Shown piece by piece: positions 21,656 through 29,965 of a stretch of DNA of 64,000 nt (position 1 is its first letter; every line of letters begins with the position of its first letter). Source of the stretch: Tsukamurella sputi (GTDB lineage Bacteria; Actinomycetota; Actinomycetes; Mycobacteriales; Mycobacteriaceae); assembly GCF_007858445.1 (NCBI RefSeq), contig NZ_VIGV01000002.1:496001-560000 (forward strand). Direction: 5' to 3'. Below the pieces are notes generated by a model. It ran no database searches. It was not told where the DNA came from and saw only the letters and a list, made by a program, of their open reading frames with translations. The translations under genes and the position numbers were made by a program.

Positions 21656-21721
21656 GTTTTCGCATCCGCATCGGGCGCGCTCTCGCCGGCTCACTTTCAC
21701 GTCGAACACCGTCGACTATAG

Positions 21722-21737
21722 GCGAACCTGCGTTCGA
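21722..21737 (-). promoter_or_regulatory. LexA (SOS) box upstream of recA
   Basis: The 16-mer GCGAACCTGCGTTCGA contains a perfect CGAAC-N4-GTTCG palindrome, the actinobacterial LexA operator. It lies 157 bases before the recA ATG and about 67 bases upstream of the LexA-independent promoter. Two modes of damage control on one gene is the arrangement known from M. tuberculosis recA. Confidence 0.85.
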
Positions 21738-21910
21738 AGCAAGCATCGAACGCGCGACACGCCGGGACCCGCCCTCGTGACCATCCAAGCGCCGTCACAT
21801 CACGCACTCGACCTGCAGTTCTCCGCCCTGACGTCGCTTTCGCCGCTCCGGTTGACCATCGACATGAGGTGAGGGTTGAGGGCGGAGAGGACCCGAAGCG
21901 GGCGGAACGG

Positions 21911-22690
21911 CTAGCGCCGGGCGACGACGGCGTAGAACCGCACTGCGATGCGCAGCGCTCCTCTCGCGAGGGCTGCGTCGAGGAGTCTCTGGACATCAGT
22001 GAGTTCAGACGCCGACAACACCTCCGAAGCGGCGGCGTTCAACCCTGCGCTGACACCCCGCACGAGTTCCGGAGCGAAGTCGTCGAGCACCGCCTCCCGC
22101 TGATCGACGATGGTGAGGCCCTCACCGGTGAGATGGTCGGCGAGATGGCGGCCCACCTCCTGGTGATCCGTGAACGGGAGCCGAACACGAGCCCTGACCT
22201 CGAGCAATGTACTGGTCGCCTGCTCATCGTCGGCGACGAGCACCTCCAGGCTCGACCAGTCCGAATCGGTCACCGCGACGATCCCGCCGTCCCGCACGAC
22301 CCGCGCACATTCCCGGACGGCGTCAACAGGCGAATGGCGGACGTGCTGAAGAACTCGCTCACAGACCACCGCGTCGACCACGGCGTTCCCGAGGGGAAGC
22401 GCCGCTGCTTCGCCCACCAGGACGGACGCTTCGGTGACTCCAGCCAGGCGCTGTCGCGCGACGTCCACCATGAGCGGGTTCACGTCGAGTCCGATAGCGC
22501 GACCACCGGGTGACACAAGCCCGGCAAGCTCACCCAGCTCATCGCCGGTTCCGCACCCGACATCGAGCACTGTCGCCCCGGGGCCGACCATCAGACGCTC
22601 CCGAACCCACAGCCGCGTCGAACGAATCGCATCCATGCGCGCCTGTCGGTCCAATGATGCGACGAATCCACCGATATCAGCGCCGGACAT
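21911..22690 (-). CDS. SAM-dependent class I methyltransferase
   Basis: A 259-residue methyltransferase of the Methyltransf_11/UbiE-like group. Motif I is VLDVGCGTGDELGEL, motif II has IGLDVNPLMV, and VCERVLQHV corresponds to motif III. The substrate is unknown. A frame open to a GTG at 22789 exists, but its first 33 codons overlap a strong hairpin that ends the upstream transcript, so ATG at 22690 is preferred. Confidence 0.82.
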   Translation of the reverse strand: MSGADIGGFVASLDRQARMDAIRSTRLWVRERLMVGPGATVLDVGCGTGDELGELAGLVSPGGRAIGLDVNPLMVDVARQRLAGVTEASVLVGEAAALPLGNAVVDAVVCERVLQHVRHSPVDAVRECARVVRDGGIVAVTDSDWSSLEVLVADDEQATSTLLEVRARVRLPFTDHQEVGRHLADHLTGEGLTIVDQREAVLDDFAPELVRGVSAGLNAAASEVLSASELTDVQRLLDAALARGALRIAVRFYAVVARR

Positions 22691-22742
22691 CCTTGCGGCC
22701 CAGCTACTCCCCTTGCCGCCCACAACCGAATCCCAGCCGGAA

Positions 22743-22784
22743 CGACGGTGACCGCCCCTCCGAGCGGAGGGACGGTCACCGTCG
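22743..22784 (-). terminator. Long hairpin terminator after the oxidoreductase gene
   Basis: CGACGGTGACCG (22743-22754) pairs perfectly with CGGTCACCGTCG (22773-22784). Inside, CCCTCC pairs with GGAGGG across a GAGC loop, with one mismatched pair between the two stems. The stem is about 18 base pairs. It starts 19 bases after the stop of the indolepyruvate oxidoreductase gene and should end that transcript. Confidence 0.75.
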
Positions 22785-22802
22785 AACACGAGGGGCGGAG
22801 GG

Positions 22803-25800
22803 CTACCAGCCCAACGCCTGCAGCTGCGCCTGTACGGCGGCGCGGTACTTCGCCACGTTGTCGGTCTTGATCGACTCGTAGCCGCGGACCATGTCGGGCA
22901 GCTCGGCGAGCGCTACGACCTGGCTCCGCTGCGCCTCGCTGACGCGACCACCCTCGGCGGCGGCGATCATGAGGCCCACCAGCGCCCGGTACTCGGCGAT
23001 GAGCGTGCGCTCCATGCGGCGCATCTCGGTCATGCCGAAGAAGTCGAGCTTGGTGCCGCGCAGGCGCTTCATCTTCGCCAGCGTCTTCATCCCCGGGTTC
23101 ACCCACTCGCCCAGCGCGAGCTTGTTCTTGAGGCCCATCTCGCGCAGCGTCGGCGGGTGCAGGCGGATCGCCTTCTTGGCGTCGGCGCCGAACTCGTCGG
23201 CGACCTGCGCCGCGAAGCCGTCGTCCTGCGAGAGCCGGGCCACCTCGTACTCGTCCTTGTAGGCCATCAGCTTGTGCAGGTTGTGCGCGACGGCCGCCGT
23301 GAGATCCTCCGCCCCCCAGTCCTTCTCGGCACGGAAGACGCGGGCGACGTCGTCGACGTAACGCTGCGCGTAGGCCTTGTCCTGGTACGCGACGAGCTCA
23401 TCGACCCGGATCCCGACCTGGCGCAGCAGCTCCTCCGAGCCACCGTCGAGCACCGAGACGAGCCCCTGCGCGAAGACGCTGACCGGGGCCGGAGCCGGGA
23501 TCGGGTGCAACGCGTCGATCGCGGCCTTGACGCCGGCCGGGTCCGAGACCGACTGGCGGCCGCGGCGGAAGGCCTGCAGGTTCTTCTCGACGGCCACGCC
23601 GTTGAGCTCGATGGCCCGCTCGAGCGACTCCGAGCTGATCGGCAGCGCGCCGGTCTGGAACGCAGCGCCCACCATGAACAGGTTGGCGTACTGCTCGTCA
23701 CCGAACAGCTGCAGCGTCAGGTCGCCGGGATCGAGGTAGACGGTGCGCAGCGACGCCCGGTCGATGGCCTCGTGGATGCTCCGCGAATCCGGGTACCCCA
23801 CCGACGTGTCGATCACCATCTGGCCGGTGGGCACCTGTGTGGTCGAGACGATCGAGGTGGTGCGCTCGGGCGAGGCCACCTTGAGGTTCGCCGGGTCGAC
23901 GCCGACGAGGCTGTCGCAGGACAGGTACACGTCGCAGTCGCCGGAGGCGACCTTCGCGGCCTGATCGACGTACGTCGCGGAGACCTTGATGTCCGAGACG
24001 ACGGCGCCGCCCTTCTGCGCCATACCGGTCATGTCGACGGTGCGGGCCGAGTGTCCGTCGAGCACCGTGGCCGTGGCCATGATCTGCGAGACCGTGACCA
24101 CGCCCGTGCCGCCGATACCGGTGACGCGGATGGCCATGCCGTCCGCCTCGCGGCGGGCCTTCTTCGGCTGTGGGATGGAGTCGGCGGTGATGTCGGGCAC
24201 CGACTTGCGCACCTTGCCGACCTCGCCCGGGGTCACCGTCACGAACGACGGGCAATCGCCCTTGAGGCAGGAGAAGTCGAGGTTGCAGGAGCTCTGGTCG
24301 ATGCGGGTCTTGCGGCCGAACTCCGTCTCGACCGGGTGCACCGAGAGGCAGTTGCTCTTCTGGCCGCAGTCGCCGCAGCCCTCGCAGAGCCGCTCGTTGA
24401 TCACGACGCGCTGGTTCGGCGTGGGGTACTTGCCGCGCTTGCGCTTGCGCCGCTTCTCCGCCGCGCAGTGCTGATCGTGCACGAGCACGGTGACGCCGGC
24501 GACCTCGGCCAGCTCGCGCTGCACGTCGAGGGTGTCGGCGCGATCGCGGACCTCGACGCCCTTGGGCAGGCCGAGCGCCTTGGTGCGCTTGGGATCATCG
24601 GAGGTGACGACGACCTTGGTGACGCGCTCGGCGAGCAGCAGCGTGCAGATCTGCGGCAGCGTCATCTCGCCGACCGGGTCCTGGCCGCCGGTCATGGCGA
24701 CGGTGCCGTTGAACAGCAGCTTGTAGGTGATCCGCTCCCCCGAGGCCACCGACTGGCGCAGGGCCAGCGAGCCCGAGTGCATGAACGTGCCGTCGCCGAT
24801 GTTCTGGACGAAGTGCTTCTCGGTCACGAAGGGGGCCATACCGACCCACTGCGCGCCCTCGCCGCCCATCTGGCTGACGCCGGTCACCTCGCCCACCTGC
24901 TGCGGGTCCATCAGGAGCACCATCGCGTGGCAGCCGATGCCGGCGCCGACGAGCGTGTCGTCGGCGACCTTGGTGGACGTGTTGTGCGGGCAACCCGAGC
25001 AGAAGTACGGGCTGCGCGCGGCCAGCGGCAGCTCGATGCGGGTGCGCACCTGGGCCTTGCGGTCCAGCCAGTCCTTCGCGGCGGGCACCTTGTGCACGCG
25101 GGCCAGGCGCGAGGCGAGGCCGCGGGAGACGGAGTCCACGTCGAGCTCACCGAAGCGCGAGAACAGGGTGGAGCCGTCCTCGTTGGCCTTGCCGACGATG
25201 TTCGGGGCGCCCGGGTGGCGGAAGAGGATGTCGCGCATCATCGTCTCGAGGAAGTCTCGCTTCTCCTCGACCACGATGACCTCGTCGAGCCCGTCGATGA
25301 ACTCGTGCAGGATCTGCCGCTCGAAGGGATAGACCATGCCCATCTTGAGGATGCGGATGCCGAGGCGGTTGAGGTCGCCGTCCTCGATGCCGATGAGCCG
25401 CAGGGACTCGCGCACGTCGAGGTAGGTCTTACCGGCGCAGACGATGCCGATCCGGTCGTCGCCGGAGCGCACCGTGATCCGGTTGAGCCGGTTGATCCGG
25501 GCGTACTCGGTGGCGCGGGGCATGCGGACGGTGAGCTGGTTCTGCTCGAGTTCCATCAGCTTCGCGCCCAGCAGCTGGCCCGACGGGACGTGCGGGCTGG
25601 TGCCCAGGTCCCCGTAGACCGGCAGGATGCGATCGGGATGCACGTCGGCGGTCGACGAGCCGTCCGCGACGTGGGCGGAGATCTTCAGCGAGGTCCACAG
25701 GCCCGAGACGCGCGACATGATCGCGGCGTGCACGCCGAGGTCGAGGATGTCCTGCGAATCGGCCGGGTAGAGGATCGGCATGTAGAGATCGGCGAGCGAC

Positions 25801-26396
25801 ATCTCGGAGGCGCACGGCACCGTCGAGCTCTTGGCGCCCGGATCGTCGCCGACGAGGGCGACGGCGCCGCCCGTCGGGTGCGTGCCGATCATGTTGGCGT
25901 GCCGCAGCGCGTCGGTGGCGCGGTCGAGGCCGGGGGCCTTGCCGTACCAGTAGCCCGTGACACCGTCGAGGCCGCGGTCGAGGTGCCCGACCTGGGCCGC
26001 GATCTGGGAGCCCATGACCGACGTGGCGGCGAGCTCCTCGTTGAGACCCGGGCGGTGCACGATGTCGAAGTCCTTGAGGTACTTCGTGCGCTTGGCGATC
26101 TCCAGGTCGTAGCCCGCGAGCGGCGAGCCCTCGTAGCCGGAGATGAACGAGCCCGTCGTGAGATTCTGGCGGCGGTCGAGGCGGGCCCGGTCGCGCACCA
26201 TGCGCACCAGGGCCTGAATGCCCGTCAGGTAGATCGTGCCCTCTTCGCGCGTGTACCGATCGTCCAGGGAGAAGGACTCGACCGAGGCCGACTGCCCGCC
26301 CCGGGGATCCGCGTCGTGCTGGCCGGCCTGCGCGGCGGCGGCACTGCCGGGCGCCTTCTCGATCGGCGAATTGGCGTCAAGGGTCACTGAAACCAC
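22803..26396 (-). CDS. Fused indolepyruvate:ferredoxin oxidoreductase
   Basis: An approximately 1197-residue single-chain 2-oxoacid oxidoreductase that oxidatively decarboxylates aryl pyruvates to acyl-CoA. The N-terminal pyrimidine-binding part carries GYEGSPLAGYDLEI and RPGLNEELAA. The TPP/Mg part has SGCPHNTSTK and GIGCHAM. The iron-sulfur region CEGCGDCGQKSNC plus a later Cys group (CNLDFSCLKGDC) precedes the gamma-type domain with GIGGTGVVTVSQ. GTG at 26396 and TTG at 26411 are both possible starts. The gene stands alone and is followed by a terminator. Confidence 0.9.
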   Translation of the reverse strand: MVSVTLDANSPIEKAPGSAAAAQAGQHDADPRGGQSASVESFSLDDRYTREEGTIYLTGIQALVRMVRDRARLDRRQNLTTGSFISGYEGSPLAGYDLEIAKRTKYLKDFDIVHRPGLNEELAATSVMGSQIAAQVGHLDRGLDGVTGYWYGKAPGLDRATDALRHANMIGTHPTGGAVALVGDDPGAKSSTVPCASEMSLADLYMPILYPADSQDILDLGVHAAIMSRVSGLWTSLKISAHVADGSSTADVHPDRILPVYGDLGTSPHVPSGQLLGAKLMELEQNQLTVRMPRATEYARINRLNRITVRSGDDRIGIVCAGKTYLDVRESLRLIGIEDGDLNRLGIRILKMGMVYPFERQILHEFIDGLDEVIVVEEKRDFLETMMRDILFRHPGAPNIVGKANEDGSTLFSRFGELDVDSVSRGLASRLARVHKVPAAKDWLDRKAQVRTRIELPLAARSPYFCSGCPHNTSTKVADDTLVGAGIGCHAMVLLMDPQQVGEVTGVSQMGGEGAQWVGMAPFVTEKHFVQNIGDGTFMHSGSLALRQSVASGERITYKLLFNGTVAMTGGQDPVGEMTLPQICTLLLAERVTKVVVTSDDPKRTKALGLPKGVEVRDRADTLDVQRELAEVAGVTVLVHDQHCAAEKRRKRKRGKYPTPNQRVVINERLCEGCGDCGQKSNCLSVHPVETEFGRKTRIDQSSCNLDFSCLKGDCPSFVTVTPGEVGKVRKSVPDITADSIPQPKKARREADGMAIRVTGIGGTGVVTVSQIMATATVLDGHSARTVDMTGMAQKGGAVVSDIKVSATYVDQAAKVASGDCDVYLSCDSLVGVDPANLKVASPERTTSIVSTTQVPTGQMVIDTSVGYPDSRSIHEAIDRASLRTVYLDPGDLTLQLFGDEQYANLFMVGAAFQTGALPISSESLERAIELNGVAVEKNLQAFRRGRQSVSDPAGVKAAIDALHPIPAPAPVSVFAQGLVSVLDGGSEELLRQVGIRVDELVAYQDKAYAQRYVDDVARVFRAEKDWGAEDLTAAVAHNLHKLMAYKDEYEVARLSQDDGFAAQVADEFGADAKKAIRLHPPTLREMGLKNKLALGEWVNPGMKTLAKMKRLRGTKLDFFGMTEMRRMERTLIAEYRALVGLMIAAAEGGRVSEAQRSQVVALAELPDMVRGYESIKTDNVAKYRAAVQAQLQALGW

Positions 26397-26523
26397 CGTG
26401 CTTTCTCTCAATGCGCCGCATTCCAGGGGTGGCGGAACGCAGCGCGGGCTGTGTCGGTGGTCACAGCATAACCGCAGAGACGACGTATTTCACAGCCGTC
26501 CCGGGCGACTCGCCGCGTGCCGA

Positions 26524-26552
26524 CCGGACCCGCCGGTCCGGGCCGATACCCT
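26524..26552 (+). promoter_or_regulatory. Upstream region of the arabinosyltransferase gene
   Basis: TACCCT (26547-26552) fits a -10 hexamer eight bases before the GTG at 26561, predicting a near-leaderless message. Just upstream is a perfect stem CCGGACC-cgcc-GGTCCGG (26524-26541) that would cover the -35 to -10 spacer. It could be an operator or the end of upstream transcription. Confidence 0.35.
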
Positions 26553-26560
26553 GACTGATC

Positions 26561-29500
26561 GTGAACCTCCATCTCGCCCGGATCGCCGCCGTCGTGGCCG
26601 GCCTGATCGGCCTGGTGCTCGCGATCGCGACGCCCCTACTGCCGATCAAGCAGACCGCCGTCACGATCGATTGGCCGCAGTCCGGTTCACTCGCTCCGGT
26701 CACCGCACCGCTGACGATGTACAAGCCGCTGCAGGTGGACGCCACGATCCCGTGCGCGGTCGCGGCGGCGGCACCGTCGGACAGGCAGACGGTGCTGGCG
26801 GCCACGACACCCCCGCCCGCCGGGGACCGGGCGCGCACGACCGGGCTGTACGTCACCGTCGACGGGGAGGCCCTGACGGTCCGCTCCCGCGGCGCGCTGG
26901 TGCACACCGTGCCCCGCGCCGACCTGGGCCGGTGCGGCGACCTGCGGATCACGGTCGACGCCGATCACGCCTTCGCCGCGGCGACCGGCATCTCCGGTCA
27001 GGGCGATGTCCGGGGCGACCTCCGGCCGCAGGTCGTGGGCGTCTTCTCGGACCTGCCCGCGAACCTGCAGGGCCCGACGCCGAAGCTCACGATCGACGTC
27101 GATTCGCGCTACACCTCGTCGCCGTCGGTGCTCAAGGGCATCGCGATCCTCGTCGGCGTGGCCTGCGTGCTCGTCTCGCTGTTCGCGCTGGCGCTGCTCG
27201 ACCGCGCCGACGGCCGGCGCCGCGGCGGGCTGCTCCCCCGCCGCTGGCTGCACGTGCGCCTCGCCGACGTCGCGGTCGTCGGCAGCCTGCTGGCCTGGCA
27301 CATCGTCGGGGCGCCCACATCGGACGACGGCTACATCCTGGGCATGATCAAGGCCGCGCCGCACTCGGGCTACATGCCCGAGGTCTTCCGCTACTACGAC
27401 GCGCCCTACGCGCCCTTCGGCATGCCCTTCTACGTCGTCTCGTGGATGGCGGACCTGAGTGTCTCGAGCCCCTGGCTCCGCCTGCCGGCGCTGCTCTCGG
27501 GCATCCTCGCCTGGTTCCTGCTCTCCCGCGAGGTGCTGCCCCGGCTCGGGCTGAGCAAGCGTCGCGCGCCGACGGACTACTCGCGCGCGCTGTGGGCCAT
27601 GGCGGCCGTCTTCACCCTGTTCTGGCTCACCTACAACCCCGGCCTGCGCCCCGAGCCGATCGTCGCGGTCGGCACCGTCGTGACGTGGTGCCTGGTCGAG
27701 CGCAGCATCGCGACCCGGCGCCTCGCCCCCGCGGGCGTCGGTCTGGTCGTCGCCGGGCTCACCCTCTCCGCAGCCCCCACGGGCAGCTTCGCGTTCGTCG
27801 TCTTCCTCGTCGCGGCGGCGCCGCTGTGGAAGGCCGTCGTCGCGCACGTGAAGGCCAACGGCTACGCCGCGACGCTGCTCACGCTCGCGGCTGCCGGAGC
27901 GTCGGTGCTCTTCCTGGTCTTCGCCGATCACGGCCTCGTCGAGATGCTGCAGTCCACCAAGCTCCTCGGCGACGTCGGGCCGAGCGAGCCCTGGCACCGC
28001 GAGATCATCCGGTACGAGGCCCTGTTCCAGCAGAACCCCAACGGTTCCGTGGCCCGACGGTTCGCGATGCTCGCCCTCTTCCTCGGATCCGTCATCGTCG
28101 GGACGCTGCTGCTGTGGCGGCGGCGGATCCCCGGCATCGCCACCGGACCCGCGCGCCGCGTGGTCGCCGCGATCGGCGTCTCGCTGCTGGTCATGGCGTT
28201 CAACCCCACCAAGTGGACCCACCACTTCGGCGCCTTCGCGACGCTGGGCGCGATGGTCGCGGCGATCGCGGTCGTCGCCGTCGGTCCGCGCACGATCCGT
28301 CGCCCGCAGTTCCGCCTGCTCGCGCTCGCCGCGGTCGCAGGCTGTGCGACGCTGGCGTTCGAGACCACCAACGGCTGGTTCTACCCGGGCAACTTCGGCA
28401 TCCCGTGGGGCGGCGCGGCGCCGACCGTCGCGGGTGTCTCGATCGCGACCGTCTTCGGCGCGCTCACGGTGCTGCTGCTCGGCGCGGCACTCGTGGTGCA
28501 CGTGACCGGCTGGTCCCCGCGAATGCCGGAGATCGCCGGCCGACTGCCCGGATTCGCGACCCCGATCACCCTGGTCGCGACGCTGATCATCGCCATGATC
28601 GGTGCCACCAACGTGGCGTCGATCATGATCCAGCGGCCCGCGTACTCGTACGGCCAGCAGAACCTGCGCTCGCTCGTCGGCCAGCCCTGCGGCATGGCCG
28701 ACGAGGTCCTCGTCGAGCGCGATGCGACCGCCGGCGTCCTCGCGCCGATCGGCGCGGCGCCCGACCCGCTGGTCGGCGAACTGAACGCCAACTTCACACC
28801 GAACGGCATCGCCGGCAGCCTCAGCTCGAGTTCGCGCGGCGCGGCCGACCTGGTGCGCACCGGCGACGCCGACAACACCCCGTCGAACACGGGCGGCACC
28901 GGCGGCGGCACGCTGGACCGGCCCGGTGTCAACGGCTCGACCGCGGCCCTGCCCTTCGGCCTCGACCCCGCCCGCGTGCCGATGGTGGGCAGCCGTCAGA
29001 CCGGCCCCCAGCACTCCGCGCGCGCGATCTCCAGCTGGTACGCGCTGCCCGCCGGCGGGATCGACAGACTGCTGACGATCAGCGTCGCCGGCCGTTTCGG
29101 CCCCGGGGACCTGCAGCTGGAGTTCGGCTCGGGCACCGGGACCATCACTCCGAACGGCGCGGTCACGCCGATCGACATCGGCCCGGCCCCCGCCTGGCGC
29201 AACCTGCGCGTCCCGGCGGAGACCGTGCCCGCGGGCGCGACCGCCGTGCGCGTGCGCGCGACGATCACGGCACCGTCGGAGAACACCTGGGTGGCCTACA
29301 CGCCGCCGCGCGCGCCGAAGCTCGAGACGCTGCAGGAGCTCCTGGGCGACGATCCGACGCTGGTCGACTGGGGCGCCGGCATCGGCTTCCCCTGCCAGCG
29401 GCAGTGGCGCGAGAACGGCGGCGTCGCGGAGCAGCCCATGTGGCGGATCCTGCCCGAGCGGGATCTCGCGGCCGCGGCCACCACCACGTGGCAGGGCGGC

Positions 29501-29701
29501 GATGCCGGCGGTCCGCTGGGCTGGGCACTGCTACTCGCCAAGGCGCAGACGGTGCCGACCTACCTGAACCACGACTGGGGCCGGGAGTGGGGCGCGCTGG
29601 AGCGGTACGTGCCCTACGTCGACGCGCCCGCGGCACAGCTGGGCCGGACGGAGGTCACGCGCTCCGGCCTGTGGTCGCCGGGCCCGACGCCGCAGGAGTA
29701 G
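26561..29701 (+). CDS. Cell-wall arabinosyltransferase (Emb family)
   Basis: A 1046-residue GT-C glycosyltransferase that uses decaprenyl-phosphoarabinose to build arabinogalactan or lipoarabinomannan. A first helix precedes an extracytoplasmic N-terminal domain. About a dozen further helices follow, with the catalytic Asp pair in APTSDDGYILG at the first loop of the catalytic core, and then a large C-terminal carbohydrate-binding domain from about residue 700 with a Gly-rich insert (GGTGGGT). It is a single copy here, far from any galactan or other emb genes visible. Whether it is EmbA, B or C type cannot be decided. Confidence 0.93.
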   Translation: MNLHLARIAAVVAGLIGLVLAIATPLLPIKQTAVTIDWPQSGSLAPVTAPLTMYKPLQVDATIPCAVAAAAPSDRQTVLAATTPPPAGDRARTTGLYVTVDGEALTVRSRGALVHTVPRADLGRCGDLRITVDADHAFAAATGISGQGDVRGDLRPQVVGVFSDLPANLQGPTPKLTIDVDSRYTSSPSVLKGIAILVGVACVLVSLFALALLDRADGRRRGGLLPRRWLHVRLADVAVVGSLLAWHIVGAPTSDDGYILGMIKAAPHSGYMPEVFRYYDAPYAPFGMPFYVVSWMADLSVSSPWLRLPALLSGILAWFLLSREVLPRLGLSKRRAPTDYSRALWAMAAVFTLFWLTYNPGLRPEPIVAVGTVVTWCLVERSIATRRLAPAGVGLVVAGLTLSAAPTGSFAFVVFLVAAAPLWKAVVAHVKANGYAATLLTLAAAGASVLFLVFADHGLVEMLQSTKLLGDVGPSEPWHREIIRYEALFQQNPNGSVARRFAMLALFLGSVIVGTLLLWRRRIPGIATGPARRVVAAIGVSLLVMAFNPTKWTHHFGAFATLGAMVAAIAVVAVGPRTIRRPQFRLLALAAVAGCATLAFETTNGWFYPGNFGIPWGGAAPTVAGVSIATVFGALTVLLLGAALVVHVTGWSPRMPEIAGRLPGFATPITLVATLIIAMIGATNVASIMIQRPAYSYGQQNLRSLVGQPCGMADEVLVERDATAGVLAPIGAAPDPLVGELNANFTPNGIAGSLSSSSRGAADLVRTGDADNTPSNTGGTGGGTLDRPGVNGSTAALPFGLDPARVPMVGSRQTGPQHSARAISSWYALPAGGIDRLLTISVAGRFGPGDLQLEFGSGTGTITPNGAVTPIDIGPAPAWRNLRVPAETVPAGATAVRVRATITAPSENTWVAYTPPRAPKLETLQELLGDDPTLVDWGAGIGFPCQRQWRENGGVAEQPMWRILPERDLAAAATTTWQGGDAGGPLGWALLLAKAQTVPTYLNHDWGREWGALERYVPYVDAPAAQLGRTEVTRSGLWSPGPTPQE

Positions 29702-29764
29702 TCACCAGCGGGACCTCGGAACATCGGGGTCCGGGCACAGGGCACGCGCCCGGCGCCAGCCCGG
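29702..29764 (-). repeat. In-frame second copy of the DUF3046 C-terminus
   Basis: Directly after the TAG of the DUF3046 gene, 20 further codons in the same frame end in TGA and encode RALC-x3-DVPRSRW, the same tail as the gene itself. Eleven residues are identical and eight of those eleven codons differ synonymously, so the copies are old and were conserved as protein. The segment fills the whole gap to the convergent arabinosyltransferase stop. It may be a remnant of a second DUF3046 gene or a readthrough extension. Confidence 0.7.
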
Positions 29765-29956
29765 CTACCAGCGGGACCGGGGGACGTCGAACTCGGAACA
29801 CAACGCCCGCCACACGTCGCGCGGGTCGACACCGGATTCGATGGCCTGATCACCGGTGACGCCGTAGTCGGGGAGCCGGTGATCGCGCATCAGGGTATCG
29901 CCACGCAGGGTGCCGAACTCGGCGTAGAGCAGTTCGCGGAAGTCGGTGAGGCGCAC
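29765..29956 (-). CDS. DUF3046 small protein
   Basis: A 63-residue soluble protein matching the conserved gene beside recA in mycobacteria (Rv2738c). Visible conserved pieces are MRLTDFRELLYAEFG at the start, GVTGDQAIESGVDPRDVWRALC in the middle (shown for its pattern) and DVPRSRW at the end. Function unknown. It follows the glycosyltransferase by nine bases. A second copy of its tail lies in frame after the stop codon. Confidence 0.85.
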   Translation of the reverse strand: MRLTDFRELLYAEFGTLRGDTLMRDHRLPDYGVTGDQAIESGVDPRDVWRALCSEFDVPRSRW

Positions 29957-29965
29957 CGCTCCAGG

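Larger units (their letters stand above)
21567..21910 (-). other. recA leader and promoter region
   Basis: A 344-base stretch without a gene. From recA outward it holds a roughly 60-base leader, the TTGTCAGAC/TAACGT promoter, the LexA box, and then about 170 bases that run into the stop of the methyltransferase gene, where nothing clear is seen. The leader has no strong ribosome site (GAGAGTCCC is the nearest purine-rich element before the ATG). Confidence 0.6.

Noticed and set aside
23157-26390. Open frame of over 1000 codons antisense to the indolepyruvate oxidoreductase
   Set aside because: Product is Arg/Asp/His/Val-rich with no fold or motif; it mirrors the third-position GC of the real gene.
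26236-29859. Open frames of about 1200 (+) and 775 (-) codons across the arabinosyltransferase
   Set aside because: Low-complexity Arg/Ala-rich translations; the Emb frame has all domains and motifs.
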